41,288 bases of DNA from Gammaproteobacteria bacterium (lineage in GTDB: Bacteria; Pseudomonadota; Gammaproteobacteria; Pseudomonadales; Azotimanducaceae), in assembly GCA_026706665.1 (NCBI GenBank), contig JAPOYI010000026.1, positions 1 to 41,288 on the forward strand. The letters are read 5' to 3'. The first letter of the stretch is position 1. Each line of letters starts with the position of its first letter. A program made the position numbers and the translations under genes. The notes beneath the pieces are model-generated. The model saw only the letters and a program-made list of their open reading frames with translations, made no database searches and was not told the DNA's origin. Below are positions 1-7,608 of the stretch, one piece after another.

Positions 1-510
1 CAGGTGGTAGGGATCGCGCCGGTATGCGAGCGCTTCGGGTTCGTGGCGGCCGAGGTCGGGCCAGTCGAAAGGTCTGCCCAGCAGATCCCCGAAGCGCAGC
101 ACCGAGCATTCGGGTTTGACTCGATCCAGTGTGCGCCGCGCGTTGGGACCCCACTCGTCGCCGGTGTCGACGACCATGCGGGACGTGAAGGGATCGCGGG
201 CGGAGGCGGAGATGAACGAGTCGAGATGGCCTTTGGAGATGCGGGTCCCCGGGGCGTAGCACTTGCACTGCACCGCGCAATAGCCGCCCGTGCGTTCTTC
301 GGCGACGAGATCGACGCCGATGTCGGCACTGTCGAATCCGTGCTGGGCCGCCGCCCAGTCGGACCACAGGGAGACCCTGGCGAAGCGGTCCTGGTAGAGC
401 GGATCCTGCTCGAAATACGTCTTCATCAGACGCTCGAACAGGCGCCCTTTCTGCGCCTCGGACTCGGACGTGGCGCGGATGTGGCCGATGACTTCGTGGA
501 AACTGGCCAC
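1..510 (-). CDS. Type ISP-like restriction-modification enzyme, N-terminal Mrr-like nuclease domain (partial, runs off the window)
   Basis: An open minus-strand frame runs from a GTG at 510 to the window edge (170 residues, no stop). The N-terminus resembles single-polypeptide type ISP restriction enzymes and related predicted helicases, which begin with a short helix followed by a PD-(D/E)xK nuclease. I see a helix with E27 (GRLFERLMKTYF), then D67 in GVDLVAEE and Q81-C-K83 in AVQCKCY, the usual D...QxK catalytic arrangement of Mrr-like nucleases. In the known family a helicase, an N6-adenine methyltransferase and a target-recognition domain follow; here they would lie outside the window. 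The start is set by the family's usual N-terminus: an in-frame stop lies near 610, and the only other candidate is a GTG at 525. No good ribosome binding site is visible. The nuclease call is firm; the type ISP assignment is an inference from this domain alone. Confidence 0.72.
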   Translation of the reverse strand, partial: MASFHEVIGHIRATSESEAQKGRLFERLMKTYFEQDPLYQDRFARVSLWSDWAAAQHGFDSADIGVDLVAEERTGGYCAVQCKCYAPGTRISKGHLDSFISASARDPFTSRMVVDTGDEWGPNARRTLDRVKPECSVLRFGDLLGRPFDWPDLGRHEPEALAYRRDPYHL

Positions 511-673
511 GACGCTACGTGCCACGCCGCTTCGGGTACAGGCGGTTCCCGATGCCCCATCGATGCCCCGGCGGGCGGATTGCGTCTGAAGAGTCCACGT
601 TACGTGAGCCTACACGCCAGTGGACGCGGGAGCGACCGAAACAGGACCCGAATGGGCGGAACTCCGTATGGCT
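511..673. other. Gap between restriction gene and higA
   Basis: 163 bases between the end of higA and the start of the restriction enzyme, both on the minus strand. I see no convincing gene, hairpin terminator or ribosome binding site. A promoter for the restriction gene presumably lies here. Confidence 0.4.
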
Positions 674-967
674 TCAAGCCACCAGTCGTTTCACGCGCCG
701 TGGAGGTTCGATGGAAGTCAGGTCGAAGGCCACCTGGAGGTTCATCCAGAACTCCGGACCGGTTCCAAGGGCTTCGCCCAGCAACCATGCCGTATCGGGC
801 GTGATGCCGCGCTTTCCCCGAACCAGTTCGTTGACTCTCTGGACCGGCACGCCAAGGTGTCTCGCCAGTCCGGTTTGCGTGATGCCCGCAGGCTCGAGAA
901 ACTCCTTCCCGAGAATTTCGCCGGCATGTGTGGTTGTTCGCTTTTCAGGGAGCATTTTGGGGTTCAC
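674..967 (-). CDS. higA: HigA-family antitoxin (XRE helix-turn-helix)
   Basis: 97-residue protein of the HigA/VapI addiction-module antitoxin family, which binds its toxin and represses its own operon. The helix-turn-helix is visible at about residues 28-60 (ITQTGLARHLGVPVQRVNEL, then the family-typical RGKRGITPDTAWLLGEALGT) and the tail FWMNLQVAFDL is also characteristic. Translation from the GTG at 967 overlaps the TGA of the upstream higB stub by the GTGA arrangement typical of this operon; an ATG four codons later is an alternative. The cognate HigB is reduced to its last about 31 codons, so this antitoxin appears to be an orphan that can no longer neutralise a local partner. It could still act as a DNA-binding regulator. 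Confidence 0.88.
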   Translation of the reverse strand: MNPKMLPEKRTTTHAGEILGKEFLEPAGITQTGLARHLGVPVQRVNELVRGKRGITPDTAWLLGEALGTGPEFWMNLQVAFDLTSIEPPRRVKRLVA

Positions 968-1059
968 CGGTGATAGTCAATGATCTGGACACGCTCGGCA
1001 CCACCATCCTTCCACGCGAAGACCACAACCACCACAAGACCTTCAACCGCCACGACCCA
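964..1059 (-). pseudogene. Remnant of higB toxin, C-terminal end only
   Basis: Directly upstream of higA, in the toxin's position, a minus-strand frame of 31 codons ends with DGGAERVQIIDYHR and a TGA overlapping the higA start. This matches the usual end of HigB toxins (aspartate/glycine turn, then a final strand ending in an I-x-D-Y-H motif). An in-frame TAG at 1060-1062 closes the frame, and no HigB core is visible upstream in any frame before the neighbouring plus-strand gene. The toxin therefore seems to have been deleted apart from its tail. The family assignment of such a short piece is moderate and rests largely on its place before higA. Confidence 0.6.
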
Positions 1060-1157
1060 CTACGACTGTCTTGACCGGGGCCAGTCGTTCAGCGAGCAGC
1101 GCCCGCCGCATGGTAACGTTGCGGCCCGTCCTTCTGATTGCGGGCCAAGGGAAGCCG

Positions 1158-2051
1158 ATGACCGAAATCAACACCATCCTCGGTGCGAGAACGAGACGGA
1201 CAGATTCGATCCGAACGAATTCTCTGCCCCGGCGTCATTCCCGCTCCGTGACGGTGCTGCTGCTCGCCGCCGGCGCCATGCTCGCGGGCTGCGTCACGAG
1301 TCCCGGCGGGCGCAGCCAATTGATGGTGATCTCACCCGATACCGCAATCGTCGAATCGCGCGTTGCCTACCTGAGCACGGTGCAGCGACTTTCCCGCGAA
1401 GACCGCTTGCTGGACGACCCGCTGCTCGCGGACCGGGTCCAGAGAGTCACCGGTCGCGTCGTGGGCGAGGCGGTGGCGCGCTATCCGCATACCGTCGACT
1501 GGCAGTGGAGCGTCGCCCTCATCGACGAGCCGGCGACCGTCAATGCCTGGTGCATGGCCGGCGGAAGGATGGCGGTCTACAGCGGCCTGTTCGCGCGACT
1601 CCGGCCGACCGACGACGAACTCGCCCAGATCATGAGCCACGAGATCGCTCACGCGATCGCCAACCACACCGCCGAGCGCATGTCCATCGCGCTGGTCACA
1701 GCCGTCGGCATGATCGCGGCGGAGGCCATTCTCGACGTCGATGATCGCGGTCTCACGGCCGCGGCGCTGGCGGCGACTCTTGCAATAAGACTGCCCAACA
1801 GCCGCGCCGCAGAGTCCGAAGCCGACCGCCTCGGCATCGAATTGGCGGCGTTGGCGGGGTACGAGCCCGAAGCGGCGGTCACCCTGTGGGACAAGATGGC
1901 GAAAGTGGGCGGTTCTGCACCCGTGCCTTTCCTGAGCACGCATCCGTCACCTGCCAATCGACGGGAGACGCTCTCCGGCATGGTCCCGGAAATGCGCGAT
2001 CTGATGGGCCGCGGAAGCCGCCAACCGCACCCGGTACAAATGCTGCATTGA
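1158..2051 (+). CDS. M48-family periplasmic metallopeptidase lipoprotein
   Basis: 297-residue zinc metallopeptidase of the M48B group (LoiP/YcaL-like), which in Gram-negatives sits in the periplasm on a lipid anchor and takes part in envelope protein quality control. After a positively charged N-terminus comes a hydrophobic stretch (SVTVLLLAAGAMLAGC) ending in a lipobox Leu-Ala-Gly-Cys. The zinc motif HEIAH is at residues 161-165, and the third ligand lies in ESEAD near residue 219, both in canonical spacing. The ATG at 1158 is preceded by an AGGGAAG-like ribosome binding site; the frame is open for another 29 codons upstream without a better start. It is transcribed away from higA, so the promoter lies over the higB remnant. 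Confidence 0.9.
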   Translation: MTEINTILGARTRRTDSIRTNSLPRRHSRSVTVLLLAAGAMLAGCVTSPGGRSQLMVISPDTAIVESRVAYLSTVQRLSREDRLLDDPLLADRVQRVTGRVVGEAVARYPHTVDWQWSVALIDEPATVNAWCMAGGRMAVYSGLFARLRPTDDELAQIMSHEIAHAIANHTAERMSIALVTAVGMIAAEAILDVDDRGLTAAALAATLAIRLPNSRAAESEADRLGIELAALAGYEPEAAVTLWDKMAKVGGSAPVPFLSTHPSPANRRETLSGMVPEMRDLMGRGSRQPHPVQMLH

Positions 2052-2067
2052 CGCGGCCTGCGCGCTG

Positions 2068-2679
2068 TCAGATGGGTGGGGGCCCCGTGCGTCCCGTGAG
2101 AATCCAGCGGATCATCGGCAAGTGGGCGCGGCCCAGGAAGATGTCGCCGCCCACGAGGTATGCAGGGGTGTCGAACACCCCCGCGAGCGCCAGGCATTCC
2201 TGCAGCTTCCCGAATTGCTCCACGTCCGGATCGAACTCCGCTACCCCCGCCCCAGACAGGAGTCCCGAGATGGCATCCGCATCCTCGATGTCGAGACCCT
2301 CCTCCCAGTACTGTCTGAAAGTCCGGTCGAGGTAGTCCCGCAGCGCTTCCTCCGAGTGCGCCCTGGCAGCCAGCATGCCCATGCCCGCGAGACTTGAGTC
2401 CGGCGCGCGATAGATGTCCCTGACCGAGAGGCCCCTCGCGCCGGCGTATCGCGCGATGGAACGCTCCTGGCAGGCAGCGCGAAAACGCCGGTGGCGCGAC
2501 CCGCGGTCCGTACCCGACCCGGGACGCCGCAAGGGCCGGGAAACAAACGGCAACCAGTCGATGTCGACGCCCAGCTCGTCGGCCAGTGCATAGGTCGGGT
2601 CTTTCGCGAGATAGGAATGCGGGTCCTTGATGTCCAGAACGACCGCCAGCGGACTGGCAGGCGTGTACGGTTCCGCCAT
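2068..2679 (-). CDS. DsbA-family / 2-hydroxychromene-2-carboxylate isomerase-like protein
   Basis: 203 residues with the thioredoxin fold plus helical insert of the DsbA/HCCA-isomerase superfamily. The N-terminus VVLDIKDPHSYLAKDPTYAL corresponds to the strand and active-site loop that in HCCA isomerases reads F-x-S-P-Y-S; there is no CXXC, so disulfide chemistry is unlikely. The C-terminal half carries the cis-proline loop (GVFDTPAYLVGGDIFLGRAHLPMI). Family members are glutathione-dependent isomerases of aromatic breakdown; the substrate here is unknown. It starts one base after the stop of the paralogue at 2681-3385, so the two are probably co-transcribed and may form a heteromer. Compared with the paralogue it has an Arg/Gly-rich substitution in the middle (about residues 48-75), which may mark divergence or a weakened active site. 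Confidence 0.78.
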   Translation of the reverse strand: MAEPYTPASPLAVVLDIKDPHSYLAKDPTYALADELGVDIDWLPFVSRPLRRPGSGTDRGSRHRRFRAACQERSIARYAGARGLSVRDIYRAPDSSLAGMGMLAARAHSEEALRDYLDRTFRQYWEEGLDIEDADAISGLLSGAGVAEFDPDVEQFGKLQECLALAGVFDTPAYLVGGDIFLGRAHLPMIRWILTGRTGPPPI

Positions 2680-2680
2680 G

Positions 2681-3385
2681 TCAGAAGCGGCAATAGGCGA
2701 CGTCCGGCGCGGGTCCGGAACGTCCGCTCAATAGCCAGCGCACCATCGGCAGATTCTCGCGGCCGAAGAACAGTTCGCCGTCGACCAGGTAGCTCGGCAC
2801 GCCGAAGATGCCCGCATCAAAAATGGCGGCCTGCATGGCATCGTGCGTCTCGCGTCCCGGTCCGTCGAGGAATTCCGGGAAACCAGACGGGGCGCCTCCC
2901 GCCTCGGCGACCGCATCCGCTACGACCATCGCGTCCTCCGCGTCGAACTCCCGCTTCCAGAAACCCTCGTAGACGAGGTCGAGGTAGCGCGCCAGCGCGG
3001 CGTCGCCCTGTTGCTTCACCCAGATCATGCCGATGTGAACCAGCGACGTGTCCCAGATCTTCACAGTGCCGCGCAGGGTGAGTCCACGGAGCGACGCATA
3101 GCGCCGGGCGTCCCGGTAGGCGTAGCGGACGCTGTTCCATTGAGACGGCGTCCGGTTCGCCTCGGCGACCTTGCCCTTGTCGTCGAGGCGCGCCGAACCC
3201 AGGTAGCTCGGGATATCAAGGGTAAGCGGTCGCCAGTCGACATCCACGCCCAGACCCTCGGCCAGGCGGCGCGTCGGGTCCTTGGCGACGAATGCATATG
3301 GGCTCTTGATGTCGACGTAGACGATCAGGGGTGCCGTCGAAACGAACGGATCGAATGTGGTGGGATCAGGGATTGGCTCGGACAC
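2681..3385 (-). CDS. DsbA-family / HCCA isomerase-like protein (paralogue of neighbour)
   Basis: 234-residue thioredoxin-fold protein of the DsbA/HCCA-isomerase superfamily, first gene of a two-gene minus-strand unit. It shares with its neighbour the N-terminal motif YVDIKSPYAFVAKDPTRRLA (Ser-Pro-Tyr instead of CXXC), the GVDVDWRPL strand and the cis-Pro segment GIFGVPSYLVDGELFFGRENLPM. The retained Ser-Pro-Tyr fits a glutathione- or CoA-thioester-handling isomerase rather than an oxidoreductase. ATG at 3385. A 9-bp perfect inverted repeat at 3400-3426 lies just upstream and may be an operator or leader hairpin. No cysteines are placed as a redox pair. Exact substrate not determinable. Confidence 0.82.
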   Translation of the reverse strand: MSEPIPDPTTFDPFVSTAPLIVYVDIKSPYAFVAKDPTRRLAEGLGVDVDWRPLTLDIPSYLGSARLDDKGKVAEANRTPSQWNSVRYAYRDARRYASLRGLTLRGTVKIWDTSLVHIGMIWVKQQGDAALARYLDLVYEGFWKREFDAEDAMVVADAVAEAGGAPSGFPEFLDGPGRETHDAMQAAIFDAGIFGVPSYLVDGELFFGRENLPMVRWLLSGRSGPAPDVAYCRF

Positions 3386-3399
3386 AGGTCAATTCCGGG

Positions 3400-3426
3400 A
3401 CGTGCCCGATCCCGGACCGGGCACGT
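3400..3426. repeat. Perfect inverted repeat upstream of the DsbA-like pair
   Basis: Arms ACGTGCCCG (3400-3408) and CGGGCACGT (3418-3426) are exact reverse complements around a 9-base centre. It sits 15 bases upstream of the ATG at 3385. No T-tract follows on either strand, so an operator or 5'-leader hairpin is more likely than a terminator. Confidence 0.5.
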
Positions 3427-3544
3427 GAGCGCGACAACGCCTGCACCGGTCCGCCGGCCGGGGATGTGTGCGAAACCGGATGTCCAGTCTCGCGGCGGTG
3501 GACAGTTTGCAGGCGGTCTCGGCGTCCTGCCGGCTGATCGAGGC

Positions 3545-3634
3545 TTCCATCGAAGTACGCATCCGGCGACGGGGCAAATGCCAGCACTTCGTTACGCGTC
3601 AGCGGTCGGGGAACATCCCCCGGCTGAAGGCTCC
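3545..3634 (+). repeat. Dispersed repeat, copy A
   Basis: About 90 bases that align, by eye at roughly 75-80 percent, with the reverse complement of 20351-20442. Shared blocks include GAAGTACG, GACGG, AATGCC, CACTTC, TACGCGTCAGCGG and CGGCTGAAGGCTCC. The 3' part can fold into an imperfect hairpin (TCAGC at 3599 with GCTGA ending at 3627). In the frame beginning I-E-V-R-I-R-R-R the first three differences between copies fall at third codon positions, hinting at a decayed coding sequence, perhaps from a mobile element. The parent element is not recognised. Confidence 0.6.
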
Positions 3635-3701
3635 CGACCCGATCAATGCGGCTACGCGCGAATGCGAACGCCTTGCTTCACGCCTTTGGTTGCGGGGGTC
3701 T

Positions 3702-3881
3702 TCAGGCCCGCCGGGGTTTCAGAACCAGTTGTTTGCGGCCCCCGCTGGCGGGTCCCTGGCCGCTCACGCCCATGGGTACTTGCTGAATCTTGTTGCCGGA
3801 CTTGAGATACGCGTCAACATCTGCCGCGAGTTGCTCCCGAGTCCGGGCGATTGCAGCATCCGTGCGTGATTGACTGGCCAT
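3702..3881 (-). CDS. Small 59-residue protein, SutA-like in part
   Basis: A short minus-strand gene with a clear ribosome binding site (GGGAGAGG about 6 bases before the ATG at 3881) and a stop at 3702-3704. The product is basic and mostly helical: a hydrophilic helix (SRTDAAIARTREQLAADVDA) followed by YLKSGNKIQQV, then a Gly/Ser-rich linker and a basic tail ending KPRRA. The helix plus a (F/Y)L-x-x-G-x-K-(I/V)-Q turn resembles the core of SutA, a small RNA polymerase-associated regulator of Pseudomonas, but it lacks SutA's long acidic N-terminus. It is divergent from the carboxylase gene at 4134; an AT-rich stretch at 3895-3950 probably carries its promoter. Coding status is well supported by the ribosome binding site and composition; function is a tentative resemblance. 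Confidence 0.6.
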   Translation of the reverse strand: MASQSRTDAAIARTREQLAADVDAYLKSGNKIQQVPMGVSGQGPASGGRKQLVLKPRRA

Positions 3882-4133
3882 GTAGCCTCTCCCTAGTTTT
3901 CTTTATCGCTTCCCCAGTGGGCATAAAGATTAGCATAATCGTCAGATTTTTCAGTTCCGGGACAGCCGCCTACGGTCGCGGCAGAGGGTAGAAGCCGGCT
4001 CCGGGGCGTGTTTGCCAAGGCGTATTCGCCCCGTTTCCGCGACCTCTCCGTACAGTAAAATCCGGCGACGCGCAGTGCAGACACAGACAGCCGCCCAACT
4101 GGCGGGCGCCAAACGAACCTTGGGGGAAAATGC
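3882..4133. promoter_or_regulatory. Divergent intergenic region between the small protein and the carboxylase
   Basis: 252 bases between divergent starts. The part near 3895-3950 is distinctly AT-rich (ATAAAGATTAGCATAATCG) compared with the surroundings and is the likeliest promoter site for the minus-strand small gene. No clear palindrome seen. Confidence 0.4.
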
Positions 4134-7100
4134 ATGGGTTTCGATGCCTTGCTCATCGCCAATCGGGGCGAGATCGCCATTCGGATCGCCCGGGCGGCGG
4201 GCGAACTCGGGTTGCGGACGGTCGCCGTTCACTCGGCCGACGATGCCGCGAGCCTGCATACGAAAGCTGCGGACGAAGCGGTGGCATTGCCGGGAAACGG
4301 GGCACGCGCCTACCTGGACCAGGAAGCCATCGTGGCGGCCGCAAAGCAGGCCGGCTGCGGCGCCATCCATCCCGGATACGGGTTCCTGTCCGAGCGCGCC
4401 GATTTCGCGCACCTTTGCGCCGATGCGGGCATCGTCTTCGTCGGGCCGAAACCCGAACATCTCGAACTGTTCGGCGACAAGGCGCGGGCGCGGACGGCCG
4501 CGGCAGCAGCGGACGTTCCGGTGCTCAGGGGATGCGACGCGCCGGTGTCCATCGACGAGGCGAGGGATTTCTTCGATTCCTGCAATGGCGGCGCGATGAT
4601 TATCAAGGCCGTCGCGGGCGGCGGCGGCCGTGGTACCCGGGTCGTGCTTGCCGGCGACGAAGTCGAGTCGGCGTACGCGCGCTGCCGGTCCGAAGCCGAG
4701 GCGGCGTTCGGCGTTCCCGACGTCTACGTCGAGGAGTTCCTGCCACGTGCGCGCCACGTGGAAGTGCAGATCGTCGGCGATCTCCGCGGTAGCGTCATGC
4801 ATCTCGGAGAGCGCGAATGCAGCGTGCAGCGCCGCCACCAGAAGATCGTCGAAGTGGCCCCGGCGCCCGGACTCGCAAAGGACGTGAGAGACGCCGTTAT
4901 CGAGTCGGCCGTCCGCTTCGCCGGCAATGAAGGCTATGCCAACCTCGGCACCTTCGAATTCCTCGTCGACGCCTCGAACGGGAGCGATCCGGCGTCGTTC
5001 GCGTTCATCGAGACCAACGCGCGGCTGCAGGTCGAGCACACGGTGACCGAAGAGGTCACGGGCGTCGACATCGTACAGTCGCAGATTCGACTCGCCGCCG
5101 GCGCATCGCTTCGGGACATTGGTCTCGAGGCGCCCGGCATCGCGAGGCCCCGCGGCTACGCCATACAGGCCCGCGTCAACATGGAGACCATCGGCGAAGA
5201 CGGTAGCGTCATGCCCGCAGGCGGCATCCTGAACGTCTACGAAGCCCCGAACGGCCCGGGGGTGCGCACGGACGGTTTCGGCTATGCGGGATACCAGACC
5301 AGCACCGCCTTCGACTCGCTTCTCGCCAAGGTGATTGGCCATTCGCCGTCCTCCGATTTCGGTGCGGCCGTGGATCGCACGGCGCGCGCGCTGTCCGAGT
5401 TCCGGATCGATGGCGTGGGCAGCAACATCGGCTTCCTGCGCAACGTTCTCGACCATCCCGATTTCGCGGCCGGCCGGGTCTACACCCGGTGGGTGGACGA
5501 GCACCTGGCGCAGCTTGCGGCGGCGCGCACCGACATCCCGCGACGGTTCGCCGAGATCCCCGCGGCGGGCGGCGACGAGGGCAGCGGGAGCGGATTCGCC
5601 GGCGCGCGCGTGGACACGCGGGACCCCCTGGCGCTCTTCGACCACGACGCCAGGGTGAAATCCGAACAGGCGGCCACGGCCGACGCTCCCTCCGCCGCCG
5701 GACCCGAAGGCGCCTCGGGCCTGAGTTCGCCCATCCAGGGGACTATCGTCTCGATCGATGTCGCCGTTGGCGATGAAGTCCTTGCCGGCCAGCAGGTCGC
5801 GGTGGTCGAAGCCATGAAGATGGAGCATGTCATCACCGCCGACCGCGACGGCATCGTCCGCGAAATCACGATGGCGAAGGGCGATGTCGTGCGCGAACGC
5901 TATCCCATCGTCTTCATCGAGGAAGCCGAGGTGACCAGCGGCGACACCGCGGCCGTCGAGCAGCTCGATCCCGATTTCATCCGCCCGGACCTGCAGCAAA
6001 CCTACGAGCGTCACGCCTATATCCTCGACGAGAACCGGCCGGAGGCGGTGGCCAAGCGTTACGGGCGCGGCTACCGGATGCCCCGGGAGAACATCGATCA
6101 ACTCGTCGACGAAGGCTCGTTCAAGGAGTACTGGCCCCTGATCGTCGCGCGCCAGCACCAGCGCCACGACATGGAGACCCTGCGCCGGAACACGCCGGCC
6201 GACGGCGTCGTTGCCGGTATCGGCACCATCAATGCCGACCTGTTCGGCGAAGACGATGCGCGCGCCATGGTGGTCCACTACGACTACACGGTGCTCGCCG
6301 GAACCCAGGGCGGCCGCAACCACTACAAGCAGGACCGCATGTTCGAACTCGCGGGCCGGTTCCGCATCCCTCTCATCCTGTTCGGCGAGGGCGGCGGCGG
6401 CCGGCCCGGGGACGACAAGCGGGGGCCGGGCGTGGCGTTCGACACCCACACGTTTACCCAGTTCTCGAAGCTGTCGGGACTCGTGCCGCTGGTGAGCGTC
6501 ATCAACGGGCGCACTTTCGCCGGCAACACGGCGCTGGTGGCGTGCTGCGACATCATCATCGCCACCGAACGCACTACCGTGGCCATGGGCGGCCCCGCCA
6601 TGATCGAAGGCGGCGGGCTAGGCATTTACACCCCGGAAGAAGTGGGACCGATGTCCTTCCAGGTGCCGAACGGCGTGGTGGACATTCTCACGAAGGACGA
6701 GGAAGAAGCCGTCGAGGTGGCGAAGAAGTACCTGTCCTACTTCCAGGGCAGCGTCGAGTCCTGGGAGGCGCCGGACCAGCGCCAGCTGCGCCACATCGTT
6801 CCCGAGAACCGGATGCGTCTGTACGACATGCGCGAGATCGTCCACACCATCGCCGACGTGGACTCCGTGCTCGAGATTCGCGAGAAGTTCGGCATCGGCG
6901 TGATCACCGCGTTCATTCGCGTCGAAGGCCGGCCGATGGGCGTGATCGCCAACAACCCGCACCACCTGGCGGGCGCCATCGATTCCGACGGCGCCGACAA
7001 GGGGGCGCGCTTCATCCAGCTCTGCGACGCCTTCGACATCCCCGTGCTGAGCCTGATGGACTGTCCGGGCATGATGGTCGGACCCGATGTCGAGCGCACC

Positions 7101-7535
7101 GGGCTGGTCCGCCACTGCACGCGGATGTTCAACGCAGGCGCCAACATGACGACGCCGCTGTTCGGCGTGGTGGTGCGCAAGGCCTATGGGCTCGGCGTGC
7201 AGGCGATGTGCGGCGCCAGTTCGCTGGTGGGGTTCTTTACCGTGGCATGGCCCACCGCGGAGTTTGCCGGTATGAACATTGAAGGTGCGGTAAAGCTCGG
7301 TTTCCGCAAAGAACTTGCAGCCATCGAGGACCCCGAAGAACGCGTGCGCGAGTTCGAACAGCGCGTCACGACCGCCTACGAGAACGCCAGGGCCATCAAC
7401 GCCGGCGTCGGTGGCGGTCTCGACGACGTGATCGACCCGGCCGAGACGCGCGCCTGGATCGCGAGCAGCCTGCGCCGGCTGCCGCCGGCGCCACCGCGCA
7501 CGGAGAAGAAGTATCCTTACATCGACACTTGGTAG
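4134..7535 (+). CDS. Single-chain biotin-dependent acyl-CoA carboxylase (BC-BCCP-CT fusion)
   Basis: 1133-residue fusion of all functional parts of an acyl-CoA carboxylase. Residues about 1-450 are biotin carboxylase (LIANRGEIAIRI at the start, ATP-grasp loop KAVAGGGGRGTRVV near 161, ETNARLQVEHTVTEEVTG near 300). A biotinyl domain follows, with the modified lysine K562 in VEAMKMEHV. Residues about 620-1133 are the carboxyltransferase, with both crotonase-like halves (GEGGGGRPGDDKRGPGVAF; SLMDCPGMMVGPDVERTGLV). The architecture matches the homohexameric single-chain long-chain acyl-CoA carboxylases known from mycobacteria and some proteobacteria, which make malonyl-type CoA esters from several acyl-CoAs. 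It needs biotin ligase acting in trans. The ATG follows a GGGGGAAAA ribosome binding site. The exact acyl substrate cannot be read from sequence. Confidence 0.93.
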   Translation: MGFDALLIANRGEIAIRIARAAGELGLRTVAVHSADDAASLHTKAADEAVALPGNGARAYLDQEAIVAAAKQAGCGAIHPGYGFLSERADFAHLCADAGIVFVGPKPEHLELFGDKARARTAAAAADVPVLRGCDAPVSIDEARDFFDSCNGGAMIIKAVAGGGGRGTRVVLAGDEVESAYARCRSEAEAAFGVPDVYVEEFLPRARHVEVQIVGDLRGSVMHLGERECSVQRRHQKIVEVAPAPGLAKDVRDAVIESAVRFAGNEGYANLGTFEFLVDASNGSDPASFAFIETNARLQVEHTVTEEVTGVDIVQSQIRLAAGASLRDIGLEAPGIARPRGYAIQARVNMETIGEDGSVMPAGGILNVYEAPNGPGVRTDGFGYAGYQTSTAFDSLLAKVIGHSPSSDFGAAVDRTARALSEFRIDGVGSNIGFLRNVLDHPDFAAGRVYTRWVDEHLAQLAAARTDIPRRFAEIPAAGGDEGSGSGFAGARVDTRDPLALFDHDARVKSEQAATADAPSAAGPEGASGLSSPIQGTIVSIDVAVGDEVLAGQQVAVVEAMKMEHVITADRDGIVREITMAKGDVVRERYPIVFIEEAEVTSGDTAAVEQLDPDFIRPDLQQTYERHAYILDENRPEAVAKRYGRGYRMPRENIDQLVDEGSFKEYWPLIVARQHQRHDMETLRRNTPADGVVAGIGTINADLFGEDDARAMVVHYDYTVLAGTQGGRNHYKQDRMFELAGRFRIPLILFGEGGGGRPGDDKRGPGVAFDTHTFTQFSKLSGLVPLVSVINGRTFAGNTALVACCDIIIATERTTVAMGGPAMIEGGGLGIYTPEEVGPMSFQVPNGVVDILTKDEEEAVEVAKKYLSYFQGSVESWEAPDQRQLRHIVPENRMRLYDMREIVHTIADVDSVLEIREKFGIGVITAFIRVEGRPMGVIANNPHHLAGAIDSDGADKGARFIQLCDAFDIPVLSLMDCPGMMVGPDVERTGLVRHCTRMFNAGANMTTPLFGVVVRKAYGLGVQAMCGASSLVGFFTVAWPTAEFAGMNIEGAVKLGFRKELAAIEDPEERVREFEQRVTTAYENARAINAGVGGGLDDVIDPAETRAWIASSLRRLPPAPPRTEKKYPYIDTW

Positions 7536-7608
7536 TCACCACAAGCGGAATAGAGGAAGGACCGATACCATGCAGAAAACAGGCGTCCAACGGACGGGAG
7601 GAACGATC

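Larger units (their letters stand above)
3386..3701. other. Non-coding stretch holding an inverted repeat and a dispersed repeat copy
   Basis: 316 bases between two minus-strand genes. It holds the palindrome at 3400-3426 and one copy of a dispersed repeat (3545-3634). Plus-strand frames through it look like shadows or decayed coding sequence; no intact gene is supported. Confidence 0.5.

Noticed and set aside
1063-1157. Rest of higB restored by a frameshift
   Set aside because: The other minus-strand frames here give no HigB-like core, only Arg/Ala-rich shadow sequence.
3599-3627. Rho-independent terminator in the dispersed repeat hairpin
   Set aside because: No T-tract follows on either strand in either copy.
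3951-6449. Long minus-strand frame of 832 codons
   Set aside because: Antisense shadow of the carboxylase; its composition (many His, Arg, Val, Asp) is typical of reverse reading of GC-rich codons.
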